A stretch of DNA of 64,000 nucleotides, taken from positions 26,928,144 to 26,992,143 of the forward strand of contig NC_061806.1 in the NCBI RefSeq assembly GCF_021462225.1, read 5' to 3'. This stretch comes from Girardinichthys multiradiatus (taxonomy: Eukaryota > Chordata > Actinopteri > Cyprinodontiformes > Goodeidae). The notes beneath the pieces were generated by a model that was not told the origin of the DNA, did no database searches, and was given only the letters and a program-made list of their open reading frames with translations. Below, one piece after another: positions 40,026 to 51,754 of this stretch (its first letter is position 1; each line of letters begins with the position of its first letter). The position numbers and the translations under genes were made by a program.

Positions 40026-41280
40026 CAGTACAGACCAAATGTTTGGACACACCTTCTCATTCAAAGAGTTGTCTTTATTTTCATGACTATGAATATTGTA
40101 GCTTCACACTGAAGGCATCAAAACTATGAATTAACACATGTGGAATTATATAGTGAACAAAAAAGTGTGAAACAACTGAAAATATGTCTTATATTCTAGG
40201 TTCTTCAGAGTAGCCACCTTTTGCTTTGATTACTGCTCCGCACACGCTTGGCATTCTGTTGATGAGCTTCAAGAGGTAGTCACCTGAAATGGTTTTCACT
40301 TTACAGGTGTGCCCTGTCAGGTTTAATAAGTGGGATTTCAAGCCTTATAAATGGGGTTGGGATCATCAGTTGTGTTGTGCAAGAGGTGGATACAGTACAC
40401 AACTGATAGTCCTACTGAATAGACTGTTAGAATTTGCATTATGGCAAGTAAAAAGCAGCTAAGTAAAGAAAAACTAGTGGCCATCATTACTTTAAGAAAT
40501 GAAAGTCAGTCAGTCCGAACAATTGGGAAAACGTTGAAAGTGTCCCCAAGTGCAGTCGCAAAAACCACGAAGCGCTACAAAGAAACTGGCTCACATGAGG
40601 ACCGCCCCAGGAATGGAAGACCAAGAGTCACCTCTGCTGCGGACGATAAGTTCATCCGAGTCACCAGCCTCAGAAATTGCAGGTTAACAGCAGCTCAGAT
40701 TAGAAAACAGGTCAATGCCACACAGAGTTCTAGCAGCAGACACATCTCCAGAACAACTGTTAAGAGGAGACTTTCATGGTAAAATAACTGCTAGGAAACC
40801 ACTGCTGAGGACAGGCAACAAGCAGAAGAGACTTGTGTGGGCTAAAGAACACAAGGAATGGACATTAGAAAAGTGGAAATATGTGCTTTGGTCTGATGAG
40901 TCCAAGTTTGAGATTTTTGGTTTCAACCACCGTGTCTTTGTGCGGCGCAGAAGAGGGGAACGCATGGACTCTATATGCCTGGTTCCCACTGTGAAGCATG
41001 GAGGAGGAGGTGTGATGGTGTGGGGGTGCTTTGCTGGTGACAATGTTGGGGATTTATTCAAAATTGAAGGCATACTGAACCAGCATGGCTACCACAGCAT
41101 CTTGCAGCGGCATGCTATTTCATCCAGTTTACATTTAGTTGGACCATCATTTATTTTTCAACAGGACAATGACCCCAAGCACACCTCCAGGATGTGTAAG
41201 GACTATTTGACCAAGAAGGAGAGTGATGGGGTGCTGCGCCAGATGACCTGGCCTCCACAGTCACCGGACTTGAACCCATT
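40026..41280 (+). mobile_element. Tc1-family DNA transposon, family A, copy 2 (3' end lost)
   Basis: Begins CAGTACAGACC after TA at 40024-40025, matching the left end of copy 1 almost base for base. The right end is missing: the sequence leaves the transposase after SPDLNP and enters a short duplicated stretch and an RTE fragment. Confidence 0.92.
40441..41280 (+). pseudogene. Tc1 transposase, frameshifted and truncated
   Basis: Starts MASKKQLSKEKLV with an intact helix-turn-helix half that includes the segment copy 1 lacks (PRVTSAADDKFIRVTS). A 14-base deletion near 40770, judged against copy 1, shifts the frame. The catalytic half then continues with WSDESKFEIFGF (first Asp) and FQQDNDPKHTS (second Asp). 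It is cut exactly before the Glu, at SPDLNP. It has no complete triad and cannot act. Confidence 0.92.
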
Positions 41281-41309
41281 TGTTGGGTTAGTAAAGGCGA
41301 ACAATCATC

Positions 41310-42336
41310 ATGATCACCACCTGGTGGTGAGTTGGATCCGCTGGGGGGAGGAGAAAGCCGGACAGACTTGGCAGGCCCAAGCGCATAGTGAGGGTCTGCT
41401 GGGAACATCTGGCGGACCCCTTGTCCAGGGATGTATTCAACTCTCACCTCCGGGAGAGCTTTGACCAGATTCCGAGGGATGTTAGAGACATAGAGTCCAA
41501 GTGGACCATGTTCTCCGCATCTATTGATGATGCTGCTGCCCGTAGCTGCGGCCATAAGGTCGCAGCGGCAATCCCCAAACCTGGTGGTGGACACCGGCAG
41601 TAAGGGACGCTGTCAAGCTGAAGAAGGAGTCCTATCGGCTGTGGGGCTGTGGGGCCAAGCGTACCGCGTCCCGGGCGGTGGTAGAGGCAAAAACTCGGAC
41701 CTGGGAGGAGTTTGGTGAGGCCATGGAGAAGGACTACCAGTTGGCCCCGAAGCGATTCTGGCAAACCGTCCGGCGCCTCAGGAGGAGGAAGCAGTGCTTC
41801 GCCAACAATGTTTACAGTGGGGGTGGGGAGCTGCTGACCTCGACTGGGGACATTATTGGGCGGTGGAAGGAGTACTTCGAGGATCTCCTCAATCTTGCCA
41901 TCACGCATTCCCTGGTGGAAACAGAGGCTGGGGGCTCGGGGTTGGACTCTTTCATCATCCAGGCTGAAGTCACCGAGGTGGTTAAAAAGCTCCGCGGTGG
42001 CAGGGCTTCGGGGTTGGATGAGATCCGACCTGAGTACCTCAAGTCTTTGGATGTTGTGGGGCTGTCATGGTTGACATGCCTCTTCAACATTGCGTGGCAG
42101 ACGGGGACAGTGCCTCTGGATTGGCAGACTGGGGTGGTGGTCCCCCTACATAAGAAGGGTGACCGGAGGGTGTGTTCCAACTACAGGGGGATCACACTCC
42201 TCAGCCTCCCTGGTAAGGCCTACACCAGGGTATTGGAGAGGAGAGTCCGACGGATAGTCGAACCCTGGCTTCAGGAGGAGCAGTGTGGTTTTCGTCCCAG
42301 CCGTGGAACACTGGACCAGCTCTATACCCTCTACAG
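41310..42336 (+). mobile_element. RTE-type LINE fragment
   Basis: This non-LTR element fragment carries the middle of ORF2. It is entered just after the broken Tc1 copy and is itself interrupted at 42337 by a hAT element. Its own 3' tail reappears at about 43906-43982. The family call (RTE-like) rests on the reverse transcriptase wording and the CGACCCGGTCCCGGATAA-type tail. Confidence 0.75.
41388..42336 (+). pseudogene. RTE-like LINE endonuclease-RT linker and RT N-half
   Basis: Reading the pieces gives WEHLADPLSRDVFNSHLRES, then a frame from 41678 with FWQTVRRLRRRKQ, WKEYFEDLLN, SGLDEIRPEYLKS and PLHKKGDRRVCSNYRGITLL. It ends QCGFRPSRGTLDQLYTL at the hAT insertion point. This covers the region before the reverse transcriptase and its first motifs; the catalytic box lies beyond the break. 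At least one frameshift separates the two frames (about 41600-41680). Confidence 0.8.
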
Positions 42337-43905
42337 CAGGGGTGCTCACACTTTTTCAGCATGCGAGCTACTTATAAAACAACAAGTCAAAATGATCAAC
42401 CTACTCACTAAAAAAATGCAAAATATATAACTATTTTCAAATTTATTAAGGATTCTTTGTATGTACAATGTATGTTGATGTACCTTGCATTACTGAATAA
42501 GCCAATATTGCACAACACACATAATAAATAATTATTTACATGTTTTGTAATTACCTGAGTTTACTTTGATGACTTGCACTGAATTGAATCAGCCAGGGAT
42601 GCATAGTCCAGACAGTAGCTGCTGACAGCCAGCCTCAAGCACATTTTCAAATGTTCATCAGTCATGGTGGAATGGTATTTGGACTTAATGATCTTCATGT
42701 AGGAAAAGGCTGACTCACATAAATAAGTGAAGCCAAATAATGCAGTCAAGGAGGTAGCACATTTCCTCATGTTGGGGTACTTTTCCTCTGTGAGTAAGTT
42801 CCAGAACTGTCCATGAGCTCTCGACTTCAGTTCAATGTCAGTTTGTAGAGTCAAAATCTCATCTTCCACTCCAGAAGAGTTCAAGTGAAACAGTGCTGCA
42901 ATGTTTGATGCGAGTGAATCAACCTCAGCATCTTCCTGAAAAGGATAGCACATGAATGTAGCGACTGGCTCGAGCAAAGAAAAGTCTTGAAAGCGTTTGT
43001 CTAACTCTGATAGACAATTGTTCATCTGCTCCAGGTAGCGTGCACTGTCAAGCTGCTCACGGGCCTTCCCTTGCGTCTCCAGCTCTGACGCCAGGTTCTG
43101 GAAATTTTCCAAATCATGGTGCTGCAGCTTTGAGGCTAAATGTTGCATCTTTCGTTTGAAAGCATTAACTGAGCTAATCATATTAGTCACCGTTTTGTCT
43201 TTTCCTTGCAGCTCAAGGTTAAGGTCATTCAACAAGTTTGTCAGATCAGTTAAAAATGCCAAGTCCACCAGCCATTGACCATCATTTAGTTGCTTGTATT
43301 CTGCATGTCCAGATACACAGAAAAACTCTTTAATCTCCGGACAGAGTTCTCGAAATCTTTGGAGGAATTTCCCATGACTAAGCCATCTCACATCAGTATG
43401 TAGCAACAACTCAGAGTGGTTGCAGTCAGCCTTCTCCAGATGTGCACGGAATAACTGTCATTGAAGAGATCTGGCTCGAATAGAACAGGCGATCTTTGTT
43501 GCCACATCCATGATCTCTTTCATGTTGAGCATTTTAGCGCATAACGCTTGTTGGTGGATTATGCAATGGTAATTCAAGAAGTCTGGGAACGCATCGTCCT
43601 GCCTGCACTTTGCAATAAATCTATTATCACGTCCAACCATTGCAGGTGCTCCATCTGTGGTGATAGACATCAATTTGCACACTGGGAGCTGAGTTTTCTC
43701 GATAAAGTTTTTAAACGTCTGAAAAATGTCCTCTCCTCGTGTCTGTTCTTTCATGGGAAGTGCTGTCAATAGCTCCTCTTTTACACTAAGATCACTAAAC
43801 ACCATACGAATGAAAATGCACATCTGGGCTGTGTCACTCACATCTGTAGATTCGTCCAACTGCAGGGAGAAACACTCACAATCTCTGATGTCCACATTTG
43901 CTGGG
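42337..43905 (-). mobile_element. hAT transposon fragment, one end lost
   Basis: The end at 42337 reads CAGGGGTGCTCACACTTTTT, the usual hAT (Charlie-like) terminal repeat. The 8 bp before it are CTCTACAG. The opposite terminal repeat and the second CTCTACAG are not found near 43905, so the 5' end with the N-terminal transposase exon is missing. The RTE LINE tail follows directly. Confidence 0.8.
42561..43895 (-). pseudogene. hAT transposase, one nonsense codon, N-terminus missing
   Basis: A single frame of 444 sense codons, interrupted only by a TGA at 43458-43460 where related proteins would have Arg (CGA to TGA is a typical CpG change). Visible hAT features are LQLDESTDVSD and ITTDGAPAMVG, each with an acidic residue of the catalytic core, then LLHTDVRWLSHGKFLQRF, and a C-terminal dimerisation region FSYMKIIKSKYHSTMTDEHL. 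The wording is close to GTF2IRD2/ZBED-like domesticated hAT proteins, but this copy lacks the BED zinc finger and start. Type: old or recently broken transposon copy. A domesticated gene is less likely given the stop and the lost N-terminus. Confidence 0.85.
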
Positions 43906-43982
43906 TTAAATCCTCAGCCTCTGCTGAGTCTGCTGCCCCCGCGACCCGGTCCCGGATAAAGCGGAAGACGACGAGTACGAGC
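43906..43982 (+). repeat. 3' tail of the interrupted RTE-like LINE
   Basis: GCCCCCGCGACCCGGTCCCG followed by GATAAAGCGGAAGACGAC is the common 3' end of RTE-type elements in fish. Together with 41310-42336 it brackets the hAT fragment. Confidence 0.65.
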
Positions 43983-45085
43983 AATTTCCTTCTTTATATT
44001 TCGTATTTCTTCCTAATTGTTTAGATTACTTTTTTTCATTCTTGTAACATTTCTGAAAATGTCTTGTCTTGGCTTAACTGACCAGGACTCCCTAGAAGAA
44101 TAGATGCAACCTTCTTTGGAAGAACATGCCATGGACCTTGTTGGTTTAGTAAAGGCTTTATTATCACTTTTATTGGCTACATTAAATAAATAGAGTTTGC
44201 CACATTGCAACAAATAGCAGCGAACAATCATCATTTATGCTTTTTTGATGAGACTGTCAGAAAAACTAGCATATTTAATGTGCATTAGCTTGTGCAGTGT
44301 GTAAAAAAATATGAAATGCCTTCAGCTTTTGAATTGCTTGAATGGTTACAAATGTAGCTGCACCCTGTGAGTGACACAGCTGCTGACATGCCGCCAGTGT
44401 TTTATGAATCAGTATAAACACTGTAATGACATCATGTCTTTTTAATTCGCACACAGTTATGTATGTCTCTAGTAAACAATTTTAGCTTTTTTTTCCAATT
44501 TAATTCACTAGAACTAATTGTCCCATTGAGGGCATCAAATTTGTTCTAATCTACAAGTGAAATTTAATCTAAAACTGTTAAAGCAGAAAAGATATGCTGT
44601 TGTCACCAAACAAGTTCTACTTTTAACAATCCCTTTAACCATTCATCTGTTTTCTTTCATCTGTAAATATTGCACCATGGTGTTTACCAAACCCCTTAAG
44701 GAAGTGCGCAAACTGAAGAAACTAAAGATCTCTCTGAGATCAGCACACATCGCTTTTCCTTCATTACTAAGAACCGCATGGCAATCTTCATTACATTAAG
44801 TTATTCAGCTACTTAAACTGAGTAAACAGTTTGTTTTTATCATTAAAAAAATAAATAAAATGAAAAAAAAACAGCAAAACAATAAAAAATGAAATCTGAC
44901 CTTCTGTTGTAAAGCAGCATTATGTGGTATTTCACACATTTTACATGCTGTGTAAAACATGCAACATCAGCACTTAGTCCTGTCAAAATATAGGGATCTT
45001 CATTTTTCAGCTGAAAAGTTCTCAAAACAATTCAGTTTAACCAATCAGAAATATAAACATTAATACGAACACAAACATTTCTGAC
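43983..45085. other. Intron downstream of the CUB exon
   Basis: AT-rich DNA with no coding signal. Short stretches at 44145-44161 and 44219-44233 repeat a sequence found at 41283-41312 (see findings). Confidence 0.5.
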
Positions 45086-45198
45086 CTTCATAGTTGAGTT
45101 TGAAGCCATGAGCAGAGACAGCAAAGTCGCTGGTCAACCTCAAGGAGAAAACGTTCCCCGTACTGGTGACTGGGGGAGGAGCCTGGAAGCCTGTTAGC
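45086..45198 (-). CDS. Host exon: C-terminal half of a CUB domain, CSMD-like
   Basis: A 113-bp exon with an acceptor TTTTGTCCCTCAG and a donor AAG|GTCAGAAATG on the minus strand. It gives one open frame in which one base completes a preceding codon and one base starts the next. The peptide has LTGFQAPPPVTSTGN and then FSLRLTSDFAVSAHGFKLNY, the last two strands of a CUB fold. The second piece is the wording I know from CSMD proteins. CSMD proteins are giant type I membrane proteins with alternating CUB and Sushi domains, tied to complement control and neural development. No other exon was found in the window, fitting their very long introns. Which paralogue (1, 2 or 3) cannot be told. A different CUB protein is possible. 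Confidence 0.8.
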
Positions 45199-45255
45199 CT
45201 GAGGGACAAAACATAAGAATGTTGTTCTAATTATGCATTACCAGAATTTTTAAAC

Positions 45256-45288
45256 AGAAAATAAAATGAAATAAAATAAAATAAAATC
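45256..45288. repeat. (AAAAT)n microsatellite
   Basis: About five AAAAT units, 60 bp beyond the 3' acceptor side of the CUB exon. Confidence 0.8.
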
Positions 45289-45369
45289 AGGAGTCTTGTA
45301 TTTTGCTGAAGGGTTTGCAAAACCTTTCCTACAGCTCATTAAGGAATCACATATTCATCCCAACAAAAG

Positions 45370-46015
45370 TTAATTGACTTCAGTATTTCAAGTGAAAAAG
45401 GTGAAACTAAAAAAATATAGACCCATTACACAGGACATATTGACAGCATTTTTAGTTTAGTTAATTTTGATGATTTTGAATTTTGAAAATTTGAATATTT
45501 CGTAAGACTAATATAACAGTTTTCCAGCAGACATTGACTGACACCCTTCACAAGGAGGGTGAGCATAAAGGGTAATTGCTGAAATTTCAGAATTCCAGCT
45601 GCTTGAGGTCCATTGTAAATTTTCCACAATCAGTGAGGATTCAGGTAGCCATGTAATTGGCTGATGATGGTCCAATGTTTTTAATTAAGTCCAAACGTTA
45701 GCTCAACTATCCACAAAATAATTGTACAGCACTTCTTCCCTCTGCTGAGAAGTTTTATGGAGATTCTGTTTTTATTTTCAAGCAGTCGCATTGACGCAGT
45801 AATTCATGTAAAAGCAGGATTGACCAAGTACTGAGTACATATAATGTACAGAGTACATATAATGTACAGTACATGGAAGTATTCTTCAGTAAGCCGACAT
45901 TTCTGTGTGATCTTGTAGTTTTATCAGACTTATGCAATATTCTAATTTTCTGACCTAAATTATTGTTTTTTATTAGTTGTCTTTGAAAAAATTCATATAA
46001 ATCATGAAACATTTA
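45370..46015 (+). mobile_element. Decayed, deleted Tc1 element
   Basis: The middle resembles the C-terminal coding part of family B: CTTCCCTCTGCTGAGAAG and TTTTATGGAGATTCTG, then a jump to CGCATTGACGCAGTAATTCA and GGATTGACCAAGTACTGAGT, encoding RIDAVIHVKAGLTKY and a stop. The outer parts (TATTTCAAGTGAAA on the left, CAATATTCTAATTTTCTG on the right) look like decayed terminal repeats. The exact ends are uncertain. Confidence 0.65.
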
Positions 46016-47028
46016 AGAAATCTGTTTTTAGGAGATGTTTACAAAAACAACTATGCAAATTGTGTTTTCAGACTTAACTTAATATAAAGAAGGCTTTGTT
46101 CAGTTAGACCTTCCAAACACTTTAAGCAATGCAATCAAAGGGGTTTTACAAAAAACATCAAAAAGTGAGTTCAACTAATCGATCATATCAAAGTTGAGCT
46201 TTTTATACATCAGTAAACAAGGATCAAGGAATGAAGAAAGAAGATAATGCTGCATCTAATCACTCAGCAACATGTCTGACTTGGTTCTGAAATAAATGTT
46301 GCACAACTTCACAGGTGGGTCTTCAGCTAAGAAATACATAATTGAGGAAGAAGCATGAAGGAGGATATGAAGAGACAAACCATTGTGCAGCTACTACAAT
46401 ATTTGTTTTCCCAAAGCTGTCATTCCTTCTTTCATTTTATCTTCTACATTTGTTACATTTCCTCTTCTTTCTACCTCTTCCACTAATTGAGGCATCCTTT
46501 TCTGCGTTGTGTTACAATTTTCCTATTAACTGTCCACTGTCACCACATGGTTTTTCAGGATAAGATTGCTGTCAGTGACCCGAGATAATGGGCTGGGTTT
46601 CCTTAGATGGAAATGTGTCTTTACAATTTCAATAATAAACTGAACTTCACTGCATACTTTAGCAACTAGGATCGAATTGGAATGTAAGCAATTAACTTTA
46701 AATCTGTCTATATGATTAGAATGAGTGGGTTATAAATCCATTTGTATAAATTGGATACGTTTTTTGTTCTCTTTCGGAAAGTGCCTCGAGACGATAATAA
46801 CTGAACAAAACTGTGGGTTCTTCTGTTGTTTTTGTTTTATGATTTCATTTCACCAAACATTTAAGTGATCTTTGGTCACAAACATTCAAGATTTTTTTTT
46901 CTTTTTAATTCCTCACTGTCCTTCTAGATTTAAAAAGAAAACGCTGACCAATCCATAACCCAATTTAGCCGTTTCAGCAATCTCCTTTTTCTCTTGATGC
47001 ATACCAATAACCTAACCCTTCTGAAACA
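46016..47028. other. No gene seen
   Basis: AT-rich intron-like DNA with no feature I can support. Confidence 0.5.
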
Positions 47029-47030
47029 TA

Positions 47031-48636
47031 CAGGTCCTTCTCAAAATATTAGCATATTGTGATAAAGTTAATTATTTTCCATAATGTCATGATGAAAATT
47101 TAACATTCATATATTTTAGATTCATTGCACACTAACTGAAATATTTCAGGTCTTTTATTGTCTTAATACGGATGATTGTGGCATACAGCTCATGAAAACC
47201 CAAAATTCCTATCTCACAAAATTAGCATATTTCATCCGACCAATAAAAGAAAAGTGTTTTTAATACAAAAACGTCAACCTTCAAATAATCATGTACAGTT
47301 ATGCACTCAATACTTGGTCGGGAATTCTGTTGCAGAAATGACTGCTTCAATGCGGCGTGGCATGGAGGCAATCAGCCTGTGGCACTGCTGAGGTCTTATA
47401 GAGGCCCAGGATGCTTCGATAGCAGCCTTTAGCTCATCCAGAGTGTTGGGTCTTGAGTCTCTCAACGTTCTCTTCACAATATCCCACAGATTCTCTATGG
47501 GGTTCAGGTCAGGAGAGTTGGCAGGCCAATTGAGCACAGTGATGCCATGGTCAGTAAACCATTTACCAGTGGTTTTGGCACTGTGAGCAGGTGCCAGGTC
47601 ATGCTGAAAAATGAAATCTTAATCTCCATAAAGCTTTTCAGCCGATGGAAGCATGAAGTGCTCCAAAATCTCCTGATAGCTAGCTGCATTGACCCTGCCC
47701 TTGATAAAACACAGTGGACCAACACCAGCAGCTGACACGGCACCCCAGACCATCACTGACTGTGGGTACTTGACACTGGACTTCTGGCATTTTGGCATTT
47801 CCTTCTCCCCAGTCTTCCTCCACACTCTGGCACCTTGATTTCCGAATGACATGCAGAATTTGCTTTCATCTGAAAAAAGGACTTCGGACCACTGAGCAAC
47901 AGTCCAGTGCTGCTTCTCTGTAGCCCAGGTCAGGCGCTTCTGCCGTTGTTTCTGGTTCAAAAGTGGCTTGACCTGGGGAATGCGGCACCTGTAGCCCATT
48001 TCCTGCACACGCCTGTGCACGGTGGCTCTGGATGTTTCTACTCCAGACTCACTCCACTGCTTCCGCAGGTCCCCCAAGGTCTGGAATCTGCCCTTCTCCA
48101 CAATCTTCCTCAGGGTCCGGTCACCTCTTCTCATTGTGCAGCGTTTTCTGCCACACTTTTTCCTTCCCACAGACTTCCCACTGAGGTGCCTTGATACAGC
48201 ACTCTGGGAACAGCCTATTCGTTCAGAAATTTCTTTCTGTGTCTTACCCTCTTGCTTGAGGGTGTCAATAGTGGCCTTCTGGACAGCAGTCAGGTCAGCA
48301 GTCTTACCCATGATTGGGGTTTTGAGTGATGAACCAGGCTGGGAGTTTTAAAGGCCTCAGGAATCTTTTGCAGGTGTTTAGAGTTAACTCGTTGATTCAG
48401 ATGATTAGGTTCATAGCTCGTTTAGAGACCCTTTTAATGATATGCTAATTTTGTGAGATAGGAATTTTGGGTTTTCATGAGCTGTATGACAAAATCATCC
48501 GTATTAAGACAATAAAAGACCTGAAATATTTCAGTTAGTGTGCAATGAATCTAAAATATATGAATGTTAAATTTTCATCATGACATGGAAAATAATGAAC
48601 TTTATCACAATATGCTAATTTTTTTAGAAGGACCTG
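47031..48636 (-). mobile_element. Tc1-family DNA transposon, family B, copy 2
   Basis: Same ends as 26850-28412 (CAGGTCCTTCTCAAAATATT and inverse), with TA at 47029-47030 and 48637-48638. At 1606 bp it is full length. It sits opposite in orientation to copy 1. One small difference is loss of a few bases in the right repeat (ATGACATGGAAAATAATG) relative to the left. Confidence 0.95.
47307..48311 (-). pseudogene. Tc1 transposase, full length with one nonsense codon
   Basis: The start at 48311 gives MGKTADLTAVQKATIDTL, with helix-turn-helix text ISERIGCSQSAVSRHLSG. The frame runs through the first Asp in FSDESKFC and through VMVWGAVSAAGVGPL, and meets TAA at 47619-47621 just before the second Asp block (FIFQHDLAPAHSA). 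The same frame then stays open to FPTKY at 47307, through the Glu in NPIENLWD. In the sister copy the stop position is a Glu codon (GAA to TAA). Total length would be 334 residues, normal for Tc1. Everything else looks intact. Confidence 0.93.
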
Positions 48637-48638
48637 TA

Positions 48639-51600
48639 TTTGCCTTTACCACAAGATGTGTCTTCTAGAATGGTTGTTTAAAAAATGAGAAGCTACTCAT
48701 TTCATCAGGTAGGATAAAATAGCTTATTGCTACCTGAAGCATAATCATCTATGCAACAATTATCTAATGAGATGCTCGTACCTATTTGATTTGTTATTTT
48801 CTGGTGGTGACCTTTTTGGACAGGCAGTGTATTTTTTATTTGTATTTCTCTGCTTCTACTCGTGTACTAATTTGTTACTTGTGGTATAATAGTTACTCTA
48901 TAAAGCTGTCTCTTTACCCTTCAGCAGATAGAATATCATTCTAATAAAACTCAAATCCCCTTGCTTCCTCTCCAGAAACTACTTTCCTTTACTTTCACTC
49001 CAGCAGATGCAAACCTTCAGCACACATACAAACACACCACTTGTTTTATTGTGTCACAGTTAAACTCTAGGTTTACAAATTTGTGAACTAAAAGCAAAAT
49101 TCTTTTACATAAATTGAAAGAGGGATAGAAACGGGCCTTGTGGGGGTTGGAGACTGCATACGAGTCTGATAAGTGGAGTATAGAATGAAATCACATTAGG
49201 AAGTGAAGAAGAAACTGGTTAATATCAACAGAGTGCTTTCTTTGCTTTTCCATCTCATATACAAAAACATTGGAGGTTATGCACAAGACTAACACAGTCC
49301 ACCACAAAACCTTTTCATTGAAACATTAAGCAAATCAATCTGGCTAATGTCATTAGAAAAAGCCTGTAAGTCATCATTCCTTTGCATCTGATTGTTTTTT
49401 TTTTTATCTACAAAATATATTTTTTAGCAATAATACTGCCATATTTGTAGAAAGGAGAAGGGTGAAAACATTAACATTTAAACTAAAAAAAAAAAAGAGT
49501 GCCACAGAGGTGGACATTAGAAGGCACCTAAAGTAAACAGTTAAATTATTTTGCTTCTGATGTGCATATTAGTAACTGAGACATGTTTACAGATCTAATT
49601 GTGTAAGCATATCTATATGCTAAAAGATTTATTTTATTTCAAAATTTTAAAATGTAAATTCTATATGGGATTGGGTAAATCCTATAATTTACTTATTCAT
49701 TTTCTAAAAAGAACAAGGATTGATTCAACTAGTCATGTATTCAGATGTTGTTTATACTGTAGCCTATTTTGAGATACCATATACCCTTTAAAATACAGTG
49801 GAACATCTACACTGACTGAAATGATTTCCATTTGAAACCCACAATTTCATCATGAACACACCAAATTAATAACAGCATCCACATTTTTCCAGAAGACATC
49901 CTGTAAAAATCAACCACATGTCAAAAACAGCTTAGAAAACTATCGCTGAGGTTGAAAGGTAGGTTTTATCTATTGTTTATATCTACGTTTTTGTCTGCCA
50001 ATGCAACATTGCAATGTGTCCTAACAGTTACTAACACTTACATTTACTTTCTTTAGCATGTATAATAACTATTGGAATTTACACTAAATTAAAGTGAGAG
50101 GTTGATTAAGCCTGTTTGTCAGGTTAAAATATAAGCTGAGAATTCTTGTCTCTTTTGCTTTATAGATCAAGCATTATTTAGCTCCTGTATACAAAGGGCA
50201 TCAGCTGATGTAAAATTGTTTGGTCAGACTTTGCAAAGGTCACTCCACAGTTTTGGTGCTTTTCAAGTTTTATTAGGTTGTGTTATAGTACATCGGGCTT
50301 TAATATTTGCAATAGAAATTGTGATGCAAACATGTCAACACATAAAGTGCTTTCAAAATTAAATAGAAAAAAGCATTACAATAACACAAAAGGTTCTTAC
50401 TTTTTTATTTACATTGCTTACAAAAACATGCTGTCATTTTCTAATCAAGTCTGCTAACATTGCCCTTTCATTACAACCCAGGTTGGTGTTTCTTTAGCTT
50501 GACAACAAATTCCTATAAATTGTAGTGATGTAAAAGTGAAAGGCTTGGTTGGAACCTGAACCTGAACTTCTGTACCCTGTTACATTGTATTTAATGCAAC
50601 TGAAATGGCACAACTGCACAGGTTTAGGTTTCTCTGTCTGTGGGTGTTTTATTATATCTATAAGTCATCTAAAGAAGTGCAATGACTAGTACTGCACAGA
50701 ATAATTACATTATGAAAGCATTCAGATAATGTCTTTTTGTGTTTTAGTAAAGTGATTTTCAACCGAGACTGATAAATCAATGTAGCACATCCCATTTACC
50801 ATAAGAAATGTGTAATGTTAATTTTCTTTCTTTTTAAATAGATCCCATTTAAATAAAAGAGTATTTTGCATAGGATTTTGATTATGTATCTTTTCTGGAA
50901 ATCCTTTTGTGTAAAATAAAAATGAATAACGCTGCATTGTTTAACTCAAAGAGTTAGACTTGCTATAACTTTAAAAGATATAACCATATCAATAATTTTT
51001 TTCAACAAATGTGCTTGAAAGGAGACCTGCTATGTTAGGACATGCAGTTTAGAAATATTTTTATATTTTGGTATGGTTGTTTAACTTTCTTCTTCAACTT
51101 CCTATTTCTTTTATTTCTATATTGTTTCATCATGCAAAATGCAGTTAATATTCATATGATTATCTGACAAATCTGTCTTACAGCAGTGTCTCCCACCTTC
51201 TTTCTGGTGACCTCCCACTGCGCATGGTTTAAATCTTTCCATCCTCATACGTTTGATCCAATTCATAACTAATGTGTCATGATCAGGGTTCCGCAGAGCA
51301 CGACAACGAGCTGACCTAAATGTCCTGAATGAGAGAAACACTGCAATTATGCACATTAGGGGGTCAAGGCTGAGAAACACAAACCCATTTATTAACAAAG
51401 ATAATAGTGTTGCACTCTGGGTTTTATGGGCTCTCATTAGACTTGCATTAGATTTGTGTATGACACTCTACAGTATCATACAAAAATATACAGTAACACC
51501 ATTTGTGGCAAGTGCAGTTTTTTTCTACTGATGTTTTTTATTTATTTATATGTATTTTCTGCGCTTCCTGCAAAGGGCTTTTAGATCCGAGATGGTTTTT

Positions 51601-51754
51601 TTCTTTGTTTTTTTTTCTGTCAATTTTCAGATGTAAAACACATTTCTGATGACATTGATACACTGTGTCAATAAGGCCTGTGCAAACCTACAGTTAGCAA
51701 CTTTTTTGAAAAAAGTTATCAATTATGCTATGCTTCGAGTTCTTTTGTAATTGT
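48639..51754. other. No gene seen, presumed intronic
   Basis: About 3.1 kb of AT-rich DNA. The frame at 51117-51437 (minus) has no domain or splice support. Confidence 0.5.

Noticed and set aside
42560..43900. hAT transposase as a working domesticated host gene
   Set aside because: It has an in-frame stop, lacks the N-terminal zinc finger and start, and sits inside a LINE with one hAT end still visible.
51117..51437. 106-codon minus-strand frame as a further exon of the CUB gene
   Set aside because: No Cys pattern or CUB/Sushi residues, and no matching splice phase.
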